The position numbers and the translations under genes are program-made. A stretch of 64,000 nt of DNA from contig DASXYG010000069.1 of the NCBI GenBank assembly GCA_036502625.1, positions 13,736 to 77,735 of the forward strand, given 5' to 3'. This document shows, piece by piece, positions 48,931 through 58,059 of this stretch (position 1 is its first letter; the number at the start of each line of letters is the position of its first letter). The notes under the pieces are model-generated. The model saw nothing but the letters and a program-made list of their open reading frames with translations, did not search any database and was not told the DNA's origin. This DNA comes from DASXYG01 sp036502625 (GTDB taxonomy: Bacteria; Actinomycetota; Actinomycetes; Streptosporangiales; Streptosporangiaceae).

Positions 48931-49727
48931 CGAGCCCAGGACCCTCATCGGGCTCGGTGTTCCCGCTGGTCGGCGGCCTCCGGCAGACCGGGCGGCTGTT
49001 CGCGCTCGCCGGGTCGGTCGTCCGGATGACGTTCCGGCGGCCGTTCCAGGCGCGCGAGCTGATCGAGCAGTTCTGGTTCATCGTCAGCGTCACGGTGCTG
49101 CCGACCGCGCTGGTCACGATCCCGTTCGGCGCGGTCATCGCGCTCCAGGTCGGCTCGCTGACCCGGCAGCTCGGCGCGGAGTCGTTCACCGGCGCGGCCA
49201 GCGTGCTGGCGATCATCCAGCAGGCCAGCCCGATCATCGTGGCGCTGCTGATCTCCGGCGCCGGCGGCTCCGCGATCTGCGCGGACCTCGGCTCGCGCAC
49301 CATCCGCGAGGAGATCCAGGCCATGGAGGTCATGGGCATCTCCCCGGTGCAGCGGCTCGTGGTGCCGCGCGTGATCGCCGCGATGTCCGTCTCCGTCCTG
49401 CTGAACGGCATGGTCTCGGTCGTCGGCGTGCTCGGCGGCTACTTCTTCAACGTGATCCTCCAGGGCGGCACCCCCGGCGCGTACCTCGCCAGCTTCTCCT
49501 TCCTCGCCCACCTGCCCGACCTGTGGATCAGCGAGATCAAGGCGCTGATCTTCGGGTTCATGGCCGGCGTGGTGGCGTCGTACCGGGGCCTCAACCCGCG
49601 CGGCGGCCCGAAGGGCGTGGGCGACGCGGTGAACCAGTCCGTGGTGATCACGTTCCTGCTGCTGTTCCTCGTCAACGTCATCCTCACGACGATCTACCTG
49701 CAGATCGTTCCGGCGAAGGGGTCCTAG
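48927..49727 (+). CDS. yrbEA: YrbE-A/MlaE-family permease
   Basis: A 266-residue permease with five or six helices of the MlaE family. It shows 'ELIEQFWFIVSVTVLPTAL', the conserved 'GSAICADLGSRTIREEIQAMEVMGISPVQRLVVPR' region (the EQA-type coupling helix that meets the ATPase) and 'FGFMAGVVASYRGL'. The start overlaps the ATPase stop. With the next protein it forms the membrane core of the Mce importer. Confidence 0.93.
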   Translation: MTSPGPSSGSVFPLVGGLRQTGRLFALAGSVVRMTFRRPFQARELIEQFWFIVSVTVLPTALVTIPFGAVIALQVGSLTRQLGAESFTGAASVLAIIQQASPIIVALLISGAGGSAICADLGSRTIREEIQAMEVMGISPVQRLVVPRVIAAMSVSVLLNGMVSVVGVLGGYFFNVILQGGTPGAYLASFSFLAHLPDLWISEIKALIFGFMAGVVASYRGLNPRGGPKGVGDAVNQSVVITFLLLFLVNVILTTIYLQIVPAKGS

Positions 49728-49729
49728 CC

Positions 49730-50602
49730 ATGGCCGTCTCGGACGCCGACCCCGGCCCCGCCCCCCGTCCCGGACCGGGCCGGTTCGGCGCGGCGCTTGA
49801 CCGGCGGCTCGCCTGGCTCGACCGCCTCGGCGACCAGCTCTCCTTCTACGTCCGCAGCATCGCGTGGGCGCCCCGCGCCGTACGCCGCTACTTCAAGGAG
49901 GTCGTCCGGCTGCTGTCGGAGGTCAGCTTCGGCAGCGGCGGCCTCGGCGTCATCGGCGGCACGATCGGCGTGATGGTCGCCATGACCCTCTTCACGGGCG
50001 CGGTCGTGGGCCTCCAGGGCTACGCCGCGCTGAACCAGATCGGCACGTCGTCGCTGACCGGGTTCGTGTCCGCGTACTTCAACACCCGCGAGATCGCGCC
50101 GCTGGTCGCCGGGCTCGCGCTGTCCGCGACCGTGGGCGCCGGGTTCACCGCGCAGCTCGGCGCGATGCGGGTCAACGAGGAGATCGACGCGCTGGAGTCG
50201 ATGGCCATCCCCGGGCTGCCGTACCTGGTCAGCACGCGGATCGTGGCGGGCGTCGTGGCGATCATCCCGCTGTTCGGCATGGGCCTGCTGTCGTCGTACG
50301 TCGCGTCGCGGGAGATCACGGTGCTGTTCCACGGCCAGGCGGCCGGGACGTACGACCACTACTTCGGCCTGTTCCTGGCCCCCCAGGACGTGCTGCTGGC
50401 GTTCCTGAAGGTGCTGGTGTTCAGCATCATGGCGATCATCTCGCACTGCTACTACGGCTACACCGCCACCGGCGGCCCGGCCGGCATCGGCGTCGCCGTA
50501 GGCCGCGCCGTACGGACCTCCATCGTGCTGATCAGCGTCTCCGACTTCTTCCTCAGCCTGGCCATCTGGGGCACCACCACGACCGTCAAGGTGGCCGGAT
50601 GA
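49730..50602 (+). CDS. yrbEB: YrbE-B/MlaE-family permease
   Basis: A 290-residue second MlaE-type permease, 2 bp after the first. An N-terminal Pro/Arg-rich cytosolic stretch (about 1-30) precedes an amphipathic segment and the helices. The coupling region is 'GAMRVNEEIDALESMAIPGLPYLVSTR', and 'ISHCYYGYTATGGPAGIGVAVGRAV' is the typical C-terminal part. The two different YrbE proteins form a heterodimer in actinobacterial Mce systems. Confidence 0.93.
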   Translation: MAVSDADPGPAPRPGPGRFGAALDRRLAWLDRLGDQLSFYVRSIAWAPRAVRRYFKEVVRLLSEVSFGSGGLGVIGGTIGVMVAMTLFTGAVVGLQGYAALNQIGTSSLTGFVSAYFNTREIAPLVAGLALSATVGAGFTAQLGAMRVNEEIDALESMAIPGLPYLVSTRIVAGVVAIIPLFGMGLLSSYVASREITVLFHGQAAGTYDHYFGLFLAPQDVLLAFLKVLVFSIMAIISHCYYGYTATGGPAGIGVAVGRAVRTSIVLISVSDFFLSLAIWGTTTTVKVAG

Positions 50603-51882
50603 GCCGCGCCGACACGACGCTCGCCAAGATCAGGCGCCGGACGTACGGGCTGGTGTTCCTGCTGATCGCGGCGTTCCTGGTGTGGCTGTCGATCGCGTTC
50701 TACGAGAAGAAGTTCTCCGGCGACGCGATCGTGACGCTCTACGCGAGCAGCGTCGGCAACGAGATGCACCCGCAGGCCGACGTCAAGATGCTCGGCGTCG
50801 TCGTCGGCGAGGTGCGGAAGGTCGCCTCCGACGGGCGGGCCGCGCGGCTGACGCTGGCGATGAAGCCGGGCATGCTGCACGAGATCCCGTCCAACGTGGC
50901 CGCGCTGATGATGCCGACGACGCTGTTCGGCGAGCGGTACGTCAGCCTCATCGCGCCGCCGTTCCCGTCCGCGGACCGGCTGGGCAACGGCAGCGTCATC
51001 CGGCAGGACTCCTCGCGCGACGCGATCGAGCTCCAGGAGGCCTGGGACAACCTGCTGCCCACGCTTCAGGCGGTGCAGCCGGAGAAGCTGTCGACCACGC
51101 TCAGCTCGATCCGGCTCGCGCTCCAGGGCCGCGGCACGAAGATCGGCACGACCCTCCGCGACGTCAACTCCTACCTGGGCCAGTTCAACCCGCACCTGCC
51201 CGACGTCGACGCGGACATCGCCGCGCTGGTCCGCGTCACCCGCGCGTACCAGCAGGCGGCACCCGGGCTCCTGGACACCCTGAACAACTTCTCCGTGACC
51301 GGGCAGACGCTCCAGGACCGCAGCACCGCGCTGAACCGCCTGTACTCCACGGTGACCGGCACCGCAGGCGACCTCACCACGTTCCTGCGCGAGAACCAGG
51401 GCAACATGATCCAGCTCGCCGCGCACAGCCGCCCAACGCTGCGACTGCTGGCGAAGTACTCCCCCGAGTTCCCGTGCACGCTGCGGATGCTGACGGACTT
51501 CGAGCCGAACATGGACCGCACGCTCGGCAAGGGCACCGACGAGCCCGGCCTGCACGTCACCCTGCACGTACGCCCGTCGCGCGGCCGCTACCTCCCCGGG
51601 ACGGACACGCCCCGGTACGACTCGCGCGGCGGCCCGCGCTGCTACTCCGTGCCGTTCCAGGGCGCGCCGCTGAACAACGGCACCACGCCGGCGCACCCGT
51701 CCGCGGCCAAGACGACGGCCCTGGTCGCCACCGGGCTCGGCCCGCCGAACTCCCCACAGGAGAACGAACTGGTGAACGAGCTGATGGCACCGGCCCTCGG
51801 GGTGTCGCGCACGGCCCTGCCGGACTGGAGCACGGTGCTGACCGGGCCGCTGTACCGGGGGACGGAGGTGCGGCTGAAGTGA
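50599..51882 (+). CDS. mceA: Mce family protein, MceA position
   Basis: A 427-residue Mce protein: N-terminal membrane anchor (LVFLLIAAFLVWLSIAFYEK), MCE/MlaD domain ('VTLYASSVGNEMHPQADVKMLGVVVGEV' through 'TTLFGERYVSLIAP'), then a long helical needle-like region and a C-terminal tail with two cysteines. The start overlaps the YrbE-B stop by ATGA. It belongs to the hexameric hydrophobic channel that carries lipid substrates across the cell envelope. The substrate (sterol, fatty acid or other) cannot be read. Confidence 0.9.
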   Translation: MSRADTTLAKIRRRTYGLVFLLIAAFLVWLSIAFYEKKFSGDAIVTLYASSVGNEMHPQADVKMLGVVVGEVRKVASDGRAARLTLAMKPGMLHEIPSNVAALMMPTTLFGERYVSLIAPPFPSADRLGNGSVIRQDSSRDAIELQEAWDNLLPTLQAVQPEKLSTTLSSIRLALQGRGTKIGTTLRDVNSYLGQFNPHLPDVDADIAALVRVTRAYQQAAPGLLDTLNNFSVTGQTLQDRSTALNRLYSTVTGTAGDLTTFLRENQGNMIQLAAHSRPTLRLLAKYSPEFPCTLRMLTDFEPNMDRTLGKGTDEPGLHVTLHVRPSRGRYLPGTDTPRYDSRGGPRCYSVPFQGAPLNNGTTPAHPSAAKTTALVATGLGPPNSPQENELVNELMAPALGVSRTALPDWSTVLTGPLYRGTEVRLK

Positions 51883-53015
51883 GCGAGAAGCCGGACATCG
51901 TCCCGTTCGACCCGCCGCCGGAGGAGCCGGACGAGCGCGACGTCGACAAGGTGGTGCGCGCGGCCACCCGCCGCAAGAGCATCGTGCCGCCGCTGATCTA
52001 CTCGATCATCTTCATCGTGGTGACGGTGCTGGCCACGGCGGTGCTGGGCGTCAGCATCGCGAACGTCGGCCTCGGCACCACCGCGTCGTACAACGCCCGC
52101 TTCAGCGACGTGACCGGGCTGAACGAGGGCGACGACGTACGGATCGCCGGCGTACGCGTCGGCCAGGTGGAGTCGATCAAGGTCGTGGACCGCCGGGTCG
52201 CGCAGGTCGGGTTCTCCGTCGAGGCCGGGCGGGTGCTGCCGCGCTCGGTGACCGCGGCGATCCGCTACCGCAACATGGTCGGCCAGCGGTACGTCCAGCT
52301 CGCGCGCGGCGTCGGGCCGGTCGGGGCGGTGCTGCCGCGCGGCGGGACGATCCCGCTGGCGCAGACCACGCCGCCGCTCGACCTCACCGACCTGTTCAAC
52401 GGGTTCCAGCCGCTGTTCAAGGCGCTGTCGCCGAACGAGGTCAACAGCCTCGCCAACGAGATCGTGCAGGTCTTCCAGGGCGAGGGCGCCACGATGGGCA
52501 GCCTGCTGTCCAACACCGCGTCGCTGACGAACACGCTGGCCGACAAGGACCGCGTCATCGGGCGGCTGATCACCAACCTGAACTCGGTGCTGCGCACGAT
52601 CAACTCCCGTGGCGGCAAGCTCGCGAGCATGGTGACCACGCTCCAGCGGCTGGTCACCGGGCTGGCCGGCGACCGCAAGCCGATCGGATCCGCGATCACC
52701 GCGATCTCCGGCCTGACGAACAGCACCGCCGGGCTGCTCCACGACGCGCGCCCGCCGCTGAAGAGCGACATCTCCGGGCTGAGCCGGCTTGCCGGCAACC
52801 TGGACGACAACTCCGGCACGGTCGAGACGTTCCTCCAGCGGCTGCCCACCAAGATGACCCGCATCGCGACGACCGCGTCGTACGGGTCCTGGCTGAACTT
52901 CTACCTCTGCTCCGCGTCGGTCACCGGGCTGACGTACCAGCACGTGGAGCCGCCGCCGAGCCCGGCGCCGCCGACGCCGGGCATCTCGCTGACCGAGAAC
53001 AGGTGCCGGTCGTGA
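51879..53015 (+). CDS. mceB: Mce family protein, MceB position
   Basis: A 378-residue Mce protein from a GTG that overlaps the previous stop (GTGA). An acidic cytosolic N-terminus (about 30 residues) precedes the anchor helix (IYSIIFIVVTVLATAVLGV). The MCE domain has 'GLNEGDDVRIAGVRVGQVESI' and 'IRYRNMVGQRYVQLARG', then a coiled-coil helical region and a short proline-rich tail. Confidence 0.9.
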   Translation: MSEKPDIVPFDPPPEEPDERDVDKVVRAATRRKSIVPPLIYSIIFIVVTVLATAVLGVSIANVGLGTTASYNARFSDVTGLNEGDDVRIAGVRVGQVESIKVVDRRVAQVGFSVEAGRVLPRSVTAAIRYRNMVGQRYVQLARGVGPVGAVLPRGGTIPLAQTTPPLDLTDLFNGFQPLFKALSPNEVNSLANEIVQVFQGEGATMGSLLSNTASLTNTLADKDRVIGRLITNLNSVLRTINSRGGKLASMVTTLQRLVTGLAGDRKPIGSAITAISGLTNSTAGLLHDARPPLKSDISGLSRLAGNLDDNSGTVETFLQRLPTKMTRIATTASYGSWLNFYLCSASVTGLTYQHVEPPPSPAPPTPGISLTENRCRS

Positions 53016-54022
53016 AGGGCCGCGGGGTGAGCCCGCGCGGCCACCTGCTGATCGGCCTGGCCGGCATCCTCGCCCTGGTCCTCCTCTGCTCGGTCGCGTT
53101 CTACTCCGACGACCTGCCGATCATCGGCGGCGGCACGGCGTACACCGCCGACTTCTCCGAGGCGTCCGGGCTGAAGCCGGGCAACGAGGTGCGCGTGGCG
53201 GGCGTGAAGGTCGGCAAGGTCACCGGCGTGGCGCTGGCCGGCGCGCACGTCAAGGTCACGTTCAAGGTCAAGGACGCGTGGATCGGCGACGCCACCACCG
53301 CCGCCATCAAGATCAAGACCCTGCTGGGCGACAAGTACGTCGCGCTCGACCCGCTCGGCCTGGACCGGCAGCGCACCGACCGGCCGATCCCGCTGTCCCG
53401 TACGACCTCGCCGTACGACGTGGAGCAGGCGTTCAACGACCTGTCCACCACGGTCGCGAAGATCGACACCGGGCGGCTCGCGCGCAGCCTCACCACGCTG
53501 TCGTCGGCGTTCCGCAACACCCCGCCGGACGTACGGGCCGCGCTGACCGGCATGTCCCGGCTGTCGATCACGATCTCCTCGCGGGACACCGAGCTGGCCC
53601 GGCTGCTGCGCGGCACCCGGCAGATCACCGGCACGCTCGCCGGGCAGAACGGCCACTTCACGACGCTGCTGAAGGACGGGACCATCCTGCTCGGCATGCT
53701 GCGGCAGCGGCGCAACGCCATCCACGGCATGCTCGTCGGCACGACCCGGATGTCCATCGAGATCTCCGGCCTGGTGACCGACAACAACAAGCAGATCGGG
53801 CCGATGCTGCGCCGGCTGGACAGGGTCACCAAGATCCTTTCCGACAACCAGCGCAGCCTCGACCGCGCGCTCGCGCTCGCCGGGCCGTACTACCGGATGG
53901 TCGGCAACACCCTCGGGAACGGCCGCTGGATCGACGCCTACCTGTGCGGGCTGGTCCCGAAGAACTACGCGCCCGCGACGGTGCCCGATCACGGCTGCCA
54001 GCCGCCGAAGGGGAAGAACTGA
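53012..54022 (+). CDS. mceC: Mce family protein, MceC position
   Basis: A 336-residue Mce protein. The GTG at 53012 overlaps the MceB stop (GTGA) and is preferred over the GTG at 53003. Anchor helix 'LLIGLAGILALVLLCSVAF', MCE domain 'GLKPGNEVRVAGVKVGKVTGV' and 'IKIKTLLGDKYVALDP', followed by helices and a C-terminal 'WIDAYLCGL' and 'DHGC' cysteine pair. Confidence 0.9.
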   Translation: MKGRGVSPRGHLLIGLAGILALVLLCSVAFYSDDLPIIGGGTAYTADFSEASGLKPGNEVRVAGVKVGKVTGVALAGAHVKVTFKVKDAWIGDATTAAIKIKTLLGDKYVALDPLGLDRQRTDRPIPLSRTTSPYDVEQAFNDLSTTVAKIDTGRLARSLTTLSSAFRNTPPDVRAALTGMSRLSITISSRDTELARLLRGTRQITGTLAGQNGHFTTLLKDGTILLGMLRQRRNAIHGMLVGTTRMSIEISGLVTDNNKQIGPMLRRLDRVTKILSDNQRSLDRALALAGPYYRMVGNTLGNGRWIDAYLCGLVPKNYAPATVPDHGCQPPKGKN

Positions 54023-55002
54023 TGGGCCGGTCAGGCGCGGTGAACCGCGCGATCGTGTTCGTGGTCGTCATCGCGGTGCTGCTCGCCGGCTCGGTGTGGT
54101 GGCTCGTCCGCGGCATCGGCGACCGGCGGATCACCGCGATCTACCCGGAGGCCATCGGGCTGTACTCCGGCGCCACCGTCGACGTGCTCGGCGTGGAGGT
54201 CGGCTCCGTCGACTCGGTGCGGCCGATCGGCCGAAATGTCGAGGTCGTCATGCGGGTCGACCGGTCGGTGAAGGTGCCCGAGGGCGTGCACGCGGTGGTC
54301 GTGGAGCCGAGCGTCGTCGCCGGCCGGTTCGTCCAGCTCACCCCGGCCTACACCAAGGGGCCGCAGATCGAGGAGGACGCGACGATCCCGGTCACCCGTA
54401 CGGCCACGCCCGTCGAGGTCGACCAGTTGTACGACAGCCTCACCACGCTGTCGAACTCCCTCGGGCCGAACGGCGCCAACAAGAAGGGCGCGTTCAGCGA
54501 CCTGATCAGCACCGGCGCGGCGAACCTGCGCAACAACGGCAAGCCGCTCGGCACGATGATCCGCGAGTTCGGCAAGGCCACGCGGACGCTGACGCACTCG
54601 CAGTCCGACCTGTTCGGCACGGTCGACAACCTGCAGAGCTTCACCAGCATGCTGAAGACCAACGACAGGAACGTGCGCAGCGCCGAGGGGCAGCTCGCGA
54701 AGGTGTCCCGGTTCCTGTCCGCGGACCGCCGCGACCTGGCGTCCGCGCTGCGCGAGCTGGCGTCCGCGCTCGGCCAGGTGCAGCGGTTCATCAGGAACAA
54801 CCGCGGCCACATCAGGACCAACGTCAAGAAGCTCGCCTCGATCACGCGGCTGCTCGTCAACGAGCGGCGTTCGCTGGCCGAGGCGCTGGACGACGTGCCG
54901 CTGGCGGTGGACAACGTGCTGAACACGTACGACCCGACGACCGGATCGCTGGTCGGCCGCGGCGACCTCAACGAGATCGAGCCCCCGGCGGGAGGCAACT
55001 GA
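54022..55002 (+). CDS. mceD: Mce family protein, MceD position
   Basis: A 326-residue Mce protein starting at the ATG overlapping the previous stop as TGATG. Anchor 'IVFVVVIAVLLAGSVWWLV', MCE domain 'GLYSGATVDVLGVEVGSVDSV' and 'VVAGRFVQLTPA', then a long helical segment with alternating basic and hydrophobic residues. It is shorter than the other Mce proteins and lacks the extended C-terminal tail typical of some MceD proteins. Confidence 0.9.
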   Translation: MGRSGAVNRAIVFVVVIAVLLAGSVWWLVRGIGDRRITAIYPEAIGLYSGATVDVLGVEVGSVDSVRPIGRNVEVVMRVDRSVKVPEGVHAVVVEPSVVAGRFVQLTPAYTKGPQIEEDATIPVTRTATPVEVDQLYDSLTTLSNSLGPNGANKKGAFSDLISTGAANLRNNGKPLGTMIREFGKATRTLTHSQSDLFGTVDNLQSFTSMLKTNDRNVRSAEGQLAKVSRFLSADRRDLASALRELASALGQVQRFIRNNRGHIRTNVKKLASITRLLVNERRSLAEALDDVPLAVDNVLNTYDPTTGSLVGRGDLNEIEPPAGGN

Positions 55003-56183
55003 TGGCGGTGTACGGCGCCGCGCGCGCCCATCCGGTGGCCGCCGCCGCGTGCGCGGCCGTGCTGGCCATGGGCCTGGCCGGGTGCGGGGTGAAGGGCTTC
55101 CAGGGCATCGACTCGGTGCCGCTGCCCGGCGGCGCGCCGCTCGGCAGCCACCCGTACACCGTGTCGGCGGACTTCTCCGACGTCGAGGAGCTCGTCCCGC
55201 ACTCCTCGGTGCAGGTCAACAAGGTCGCGGTCGGCCGCGTCACGGCGATCACGCTGCCGGTCAACAGTTGGACGGCGCGGGTCACGATGCAGCTCAACGG
55301 CGACGTGAAGCTGCCCGCCAACGCGACCGCCCGGCTGGAGCAGTCCAGCCTCCTGGGCGAGGAGTACATCGCGCTCGCGCCGGCCGACGGCGAGGCCGCG
55401 GTGGGCCGCCTCGCCGACCACGCGACGATCCCGATCGGCCGTACGGGCAACGCCGTCCAGGTCGAGCAGGTGCTCGGCGCGCTGTCGCTGCTGCTCAACA
55501 ACGGCGGCATCAGCCAGCTCCACGACATCAACGTGCAGCTCAACGACGCGCTCGGCGGCAACGAGCCGCAGATACGCGCGTTCTTCAACCGGGTGAACAC
55601 GTTCGTACGGAACCTCAACCGGCACCGGCGCGACATCACCCGCGCGCTCGACGGCCTCAACGGCCTGTCCGGCACGCTGGCCACCAGGAACCGGCAGATC
55701 GGCCACGCGCTGGACACCCTGCCCGGCGGGCTGCGCGAGCTCGAGCGGCAGCGCGGCGCCCTGGTGACCATGCTGAACGGGCTGAACCGGTTGTCCGGCG
55801 TGGCCGTCAAGACGATCAACAAGAGCAAGAAGAACACGGTCGCGGACCTCAAGGCGCTGTCGCCGACGCTGAACAAGCTCGCCGACGCCGGCGACAAGCT
55901 GCCCAAGGCGCTCCAGGTGCTGTTCACGTACCCGTTCACCGACCAGGTGCTGAACGACATCCGCGGCGACTACCTGAACACGTACCTCTCGGTGTCCACG
56001 CCGTCCCCGATGCAGATCGTGCCGCCGATCACGCCGCCCTCGCCGTCGGGCACCACCAGCTCGGCCAAGTCGGCCAAGTCGTCGTCGCGGTCCACGGAGG
56101 ACGCCACGCCGCTGCCGCTGCCCGCCGTCACCGGCACGAAGCGGGTCACACCGCCCGTACGGACCCCAGGAGGCGGCGGCTGA
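55002..56183 (+). CDS. mceE: Mce family lipoprotein, MceE position
   Basis: A 393-residue Mce protein with a lipobox (AMGLAGC, Cys near residue 28), the feature of the fifth protein in actinobacterial mce operons (LprK-type). The MCE domain has 'SADFSDVEELVPHSSVQVNK' and 'LEQSSLLGEEYIALAPA'. A Ser/Pro/Lys-rich tail of about 50 residues follows the helical region. The ATG overlaps the previous stop as TGATG. Confidence 0.92.
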   Translation: MAVYGAARAHPVAAAACAAVLAMGLAGCGVKGFQGIDSVPLPGGAPLGSHPYTVSADFSDVEELVPHSSVQVNKVAVGRVTAITLPVNSWTARVTMQLNGDVKLPANATARLEQSSLLGEEYIALAPADGEAAVGRLADHATIPIGRTGNAVQVEQVLGALSLLLNNGGISQLHDINVQLNDALGGNEPQIRAFFNRVNTFVRNLNRHRRDITRALDGLNGLSGTLATRNRQIGHALDTLPGGLRELERQRGALVTMLNGLNRLSGVAVKTINKSKKNTVADLKALSPTLNKLADAGDKLPKALQVLFTYPFTDQVLNDIRGDYLNTYLSVSTPSPMQIVPPITPPSPSGTTSSAKSAKSSSRSTEDATPLPLPAVTGTKRVTPPVRTPGGGG

Positions 56184-57433
56184 TGCTCACGCTCGCGACC
56201 AAGCTGAAGACGATCTCGTTCGTCGTGCTCGCCGTCGTGGTGCTGGCCTACATCGGCATCAAGTACGCCGACATCGGCCGGTACTTCGGCGCCCCCGGCT
56301 ACTACACGGTGAAGCTGGAGCTCGTCCGCGCCGGCGGCATCTACACCAACGCGGAGATCGACTACCGGGGCGTCCCGGTGGGCCGTGTCGGGCCGCTCGA
56401 CCTCACCGATGACGGCGTGGTGGCCGAGCTGCACATCAACAACTCGGCGCCGCGCATCCCCGGCGACGTCCAGGCAGTGGTCGCGGACCGGTCGGTGGTG
56501 GGCGAGCAGTTCGTCGACCTGCGGCCGCGCCGCGACACCGGCCCGTACCTCGCCGCCGGGTCGCGGATCGCGCGGACCGACAGCCAGGTGCCGCAGCCCG
56601 TGACGGCGCTGCTGACCAGCGTCAACGGATTCGCCGCGTCCGTGCCGAAGGAGCCGCTGCGGACGGTCGTGAACGAGCTGAACAGCGCGTTCTCCGGCCA
56701 GGGCCAGAACCTCCAGTCGCTGATCGACAACACGAGCAGCTTCACGAACGCCGCGTACAACGACCTGCCGCACACGGTGAAGCTGATCAACGACGGCGCG
56801 ACCGTACTGCGCACCCAGGAGCTGGAGAGCTCCGACCTGACGTCGTTCAGCCGCGACCTGCGGAAGTTCTCCCGGCAGCTCGCGTCCTCCGACCCCGACC
56901 TGCGCCGCCTCATCACCGCCGCGCCCACGGCCGCGAGCCAGGTGTCCGCGCTGCTCCGCGACAACGACCCCAGCCTCAGCGTCGTGTTCGCGAACCTGCT
57001 GACCCTGTCCAACCTGACGGTGACCCGCCAGAACGGCCTCCAGGAGACCCTGGTCGGGCTGCCCGCCGTGACGGCCGCGGGCGCCACCGCGGTCAACTCC
57101 GGCGGCGCCAACTTCGGCATGGCCCTGACGTTCTTCAACCCCCAGCCGTGCATGTCCGGCTACGAGGCCACCCCGTACCGCAACGGCCTCAAGACCACCC
57201 CCAGCCCGCCCCTGAACACGTCGGCCCGCTGCACCCTCCCGTCAAGCAGCGGCGTCGAGGTCCGCGGCTCCGCCCACGCCCCGAAGGGCGGCGTCCCGAA
57301 CCCCGCCCAGGCGTACTCGATGGGCCTGACCGGCACCCCGGGCGCGACGGCCCTCCCCGCCGCCTTGGGCATCCCGCCGCTGGCCGACACCCCGACGACC
57401 ACGAGCGAACTCCTCGGACTTGGAGCCCGCTGA
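56183..57433 (+). CDS. mceF: Mce family protein, MceF position
   Basis: A 416-residue Mce protein, last of the six. Anchor helix 'ISFVVLAVVVLAYIGIKYA', MCE domain 'GGIYTNAEIDYRGVPVGRVG' and 'VVADRSVVGEQFVDLRP', a helical region, and a C-terminal extension of about 100 residues rich in Pro/Gly/Thr with two cysteines ('QPCMSG', 'ARCTLP'). The start overlaps the MceE stop as TGATG. Confidence 0.92.
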   Translation: MLTLATKLKTISFVVLAVVVLAYIGIKYADIGRYFGAPGYYTVKLELVRAGGIYTNAEIDYRGVPVGRVGPLDLTDDGVVAELHINNSAPRIPGDVQAVVADRSVVGEQFVDLRPRRDTGPYLAAGSRIARTDSQVPQPVTALLTSVNGFAASVPKEPLRTVVNELNSAFSGQGQNLQSLIDNTSSFTNAAYNDLPHTVKLINDGATVLRTQELESSDLTSFSRDLRKFSRQLASSDPDLRRLITAAPTAASQVSALLRDNDPSLSVVFANLLTLSNLTVTRQNGLQETLVGLPAVTAAGATAVNSGGANFGMALTFFNPQPCMSGYEATPYRNGLKTTPSPPLNTSARCTLPSSSGVEVRGSAHAPKGGVPNPAQAYSMGLTGTPGATALPAALGIPPLADTPTTTSELLGLGAR

Positions 57434-58047
57434 TGCCCGCCGAACCGAAGAAGAAGACCAAGCGCCCGGCCCCCGAGGCGAAAGCCGAGCTGGCCGTGTC
57501 CGAGCGGCTGCGGCCGGCGGCGTTGCGCGTACGGGCCGAGCGGCGGCGGGTGCGGCTGCTCTGGGGGGCGGGCTGGGTCGTGCTGGTCGTGGCGGTGGCG
57601 TTCGCGGGCTGGTCGGGCTGGTCGTGGTGGACCACCGGGCACAACGAGGACGTGGCGCTCGCGAAGGACCGCGACCAGGTGCTGCGCGCCGGACGCCAGG
57701 AGGTCGCGGCGCTGCACACCATCGACTACCGCACCGTGAACACCGGCCTGAACACCTGGCTGAACGCGACAACGGGCCAGCTCAACACCGAGCTGCACCG
57801 CAACCTCGCGGCCAGCCGCACCCAGCTCACCAAGCAGCAGGCCACCACGACGGGCACGGTGACGGCCGCCGCGGTGACCGCCGTCGACCGCCACGCGGGC
57901 ACCGCCCAGCTCATCGCCACGGTGACGATCCAGGTCACCCGCGCGGGCGCCAAGCCGAGCACGGACCGCAACCGCTACCAGGCCACCCTCGCCCGCACCC
58001 CGTCCGGCTGGAAGCTCAGCACGCTGATCTCGCTGCCGGCCACCTGA
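57433..58047 (+). CDS. Mce-associated membrane protein (long type)
   Basis: A 204-residue protein with a basic cytosolic N-terminus, one membrane helix (WGAGWVVLVVAVAFAGWSGW) and an extracytoplasmic alpha/beta domain ('VAALHTIDYRTVNTGLNTWL', 'TVTAAAVTAVDRHAGTAQLI', 'GWKLSTLISLP'). It overlaps the MceF stop (TGATG). Proteins of this kind (Mam/OmamA class) stabilise Mce complexes in mycobacteria. It is a close relative of the protein encoded at 38903. Confidence 0.85.
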   Translation: MPAEPKKKTKRPAPEAKAELAVSERLRPAALRVRAERRRVRLLWGAGWVVLVVAVAFAGWSGWSWWTTGHNEDVALAKDRDQVLRAGRQEVAALHTIDYRTVNTGLNTWLNATTGQLNTELHRNLAASRTQLTKQQATTTGTVTAAAVTAVDRHAGTAQLIATVTIQVTRAGAKPSTDRNRYQATLARTPSGWKLSTLISLPAT

Positions 58048-58059
58048 CCAAGGAGCCCC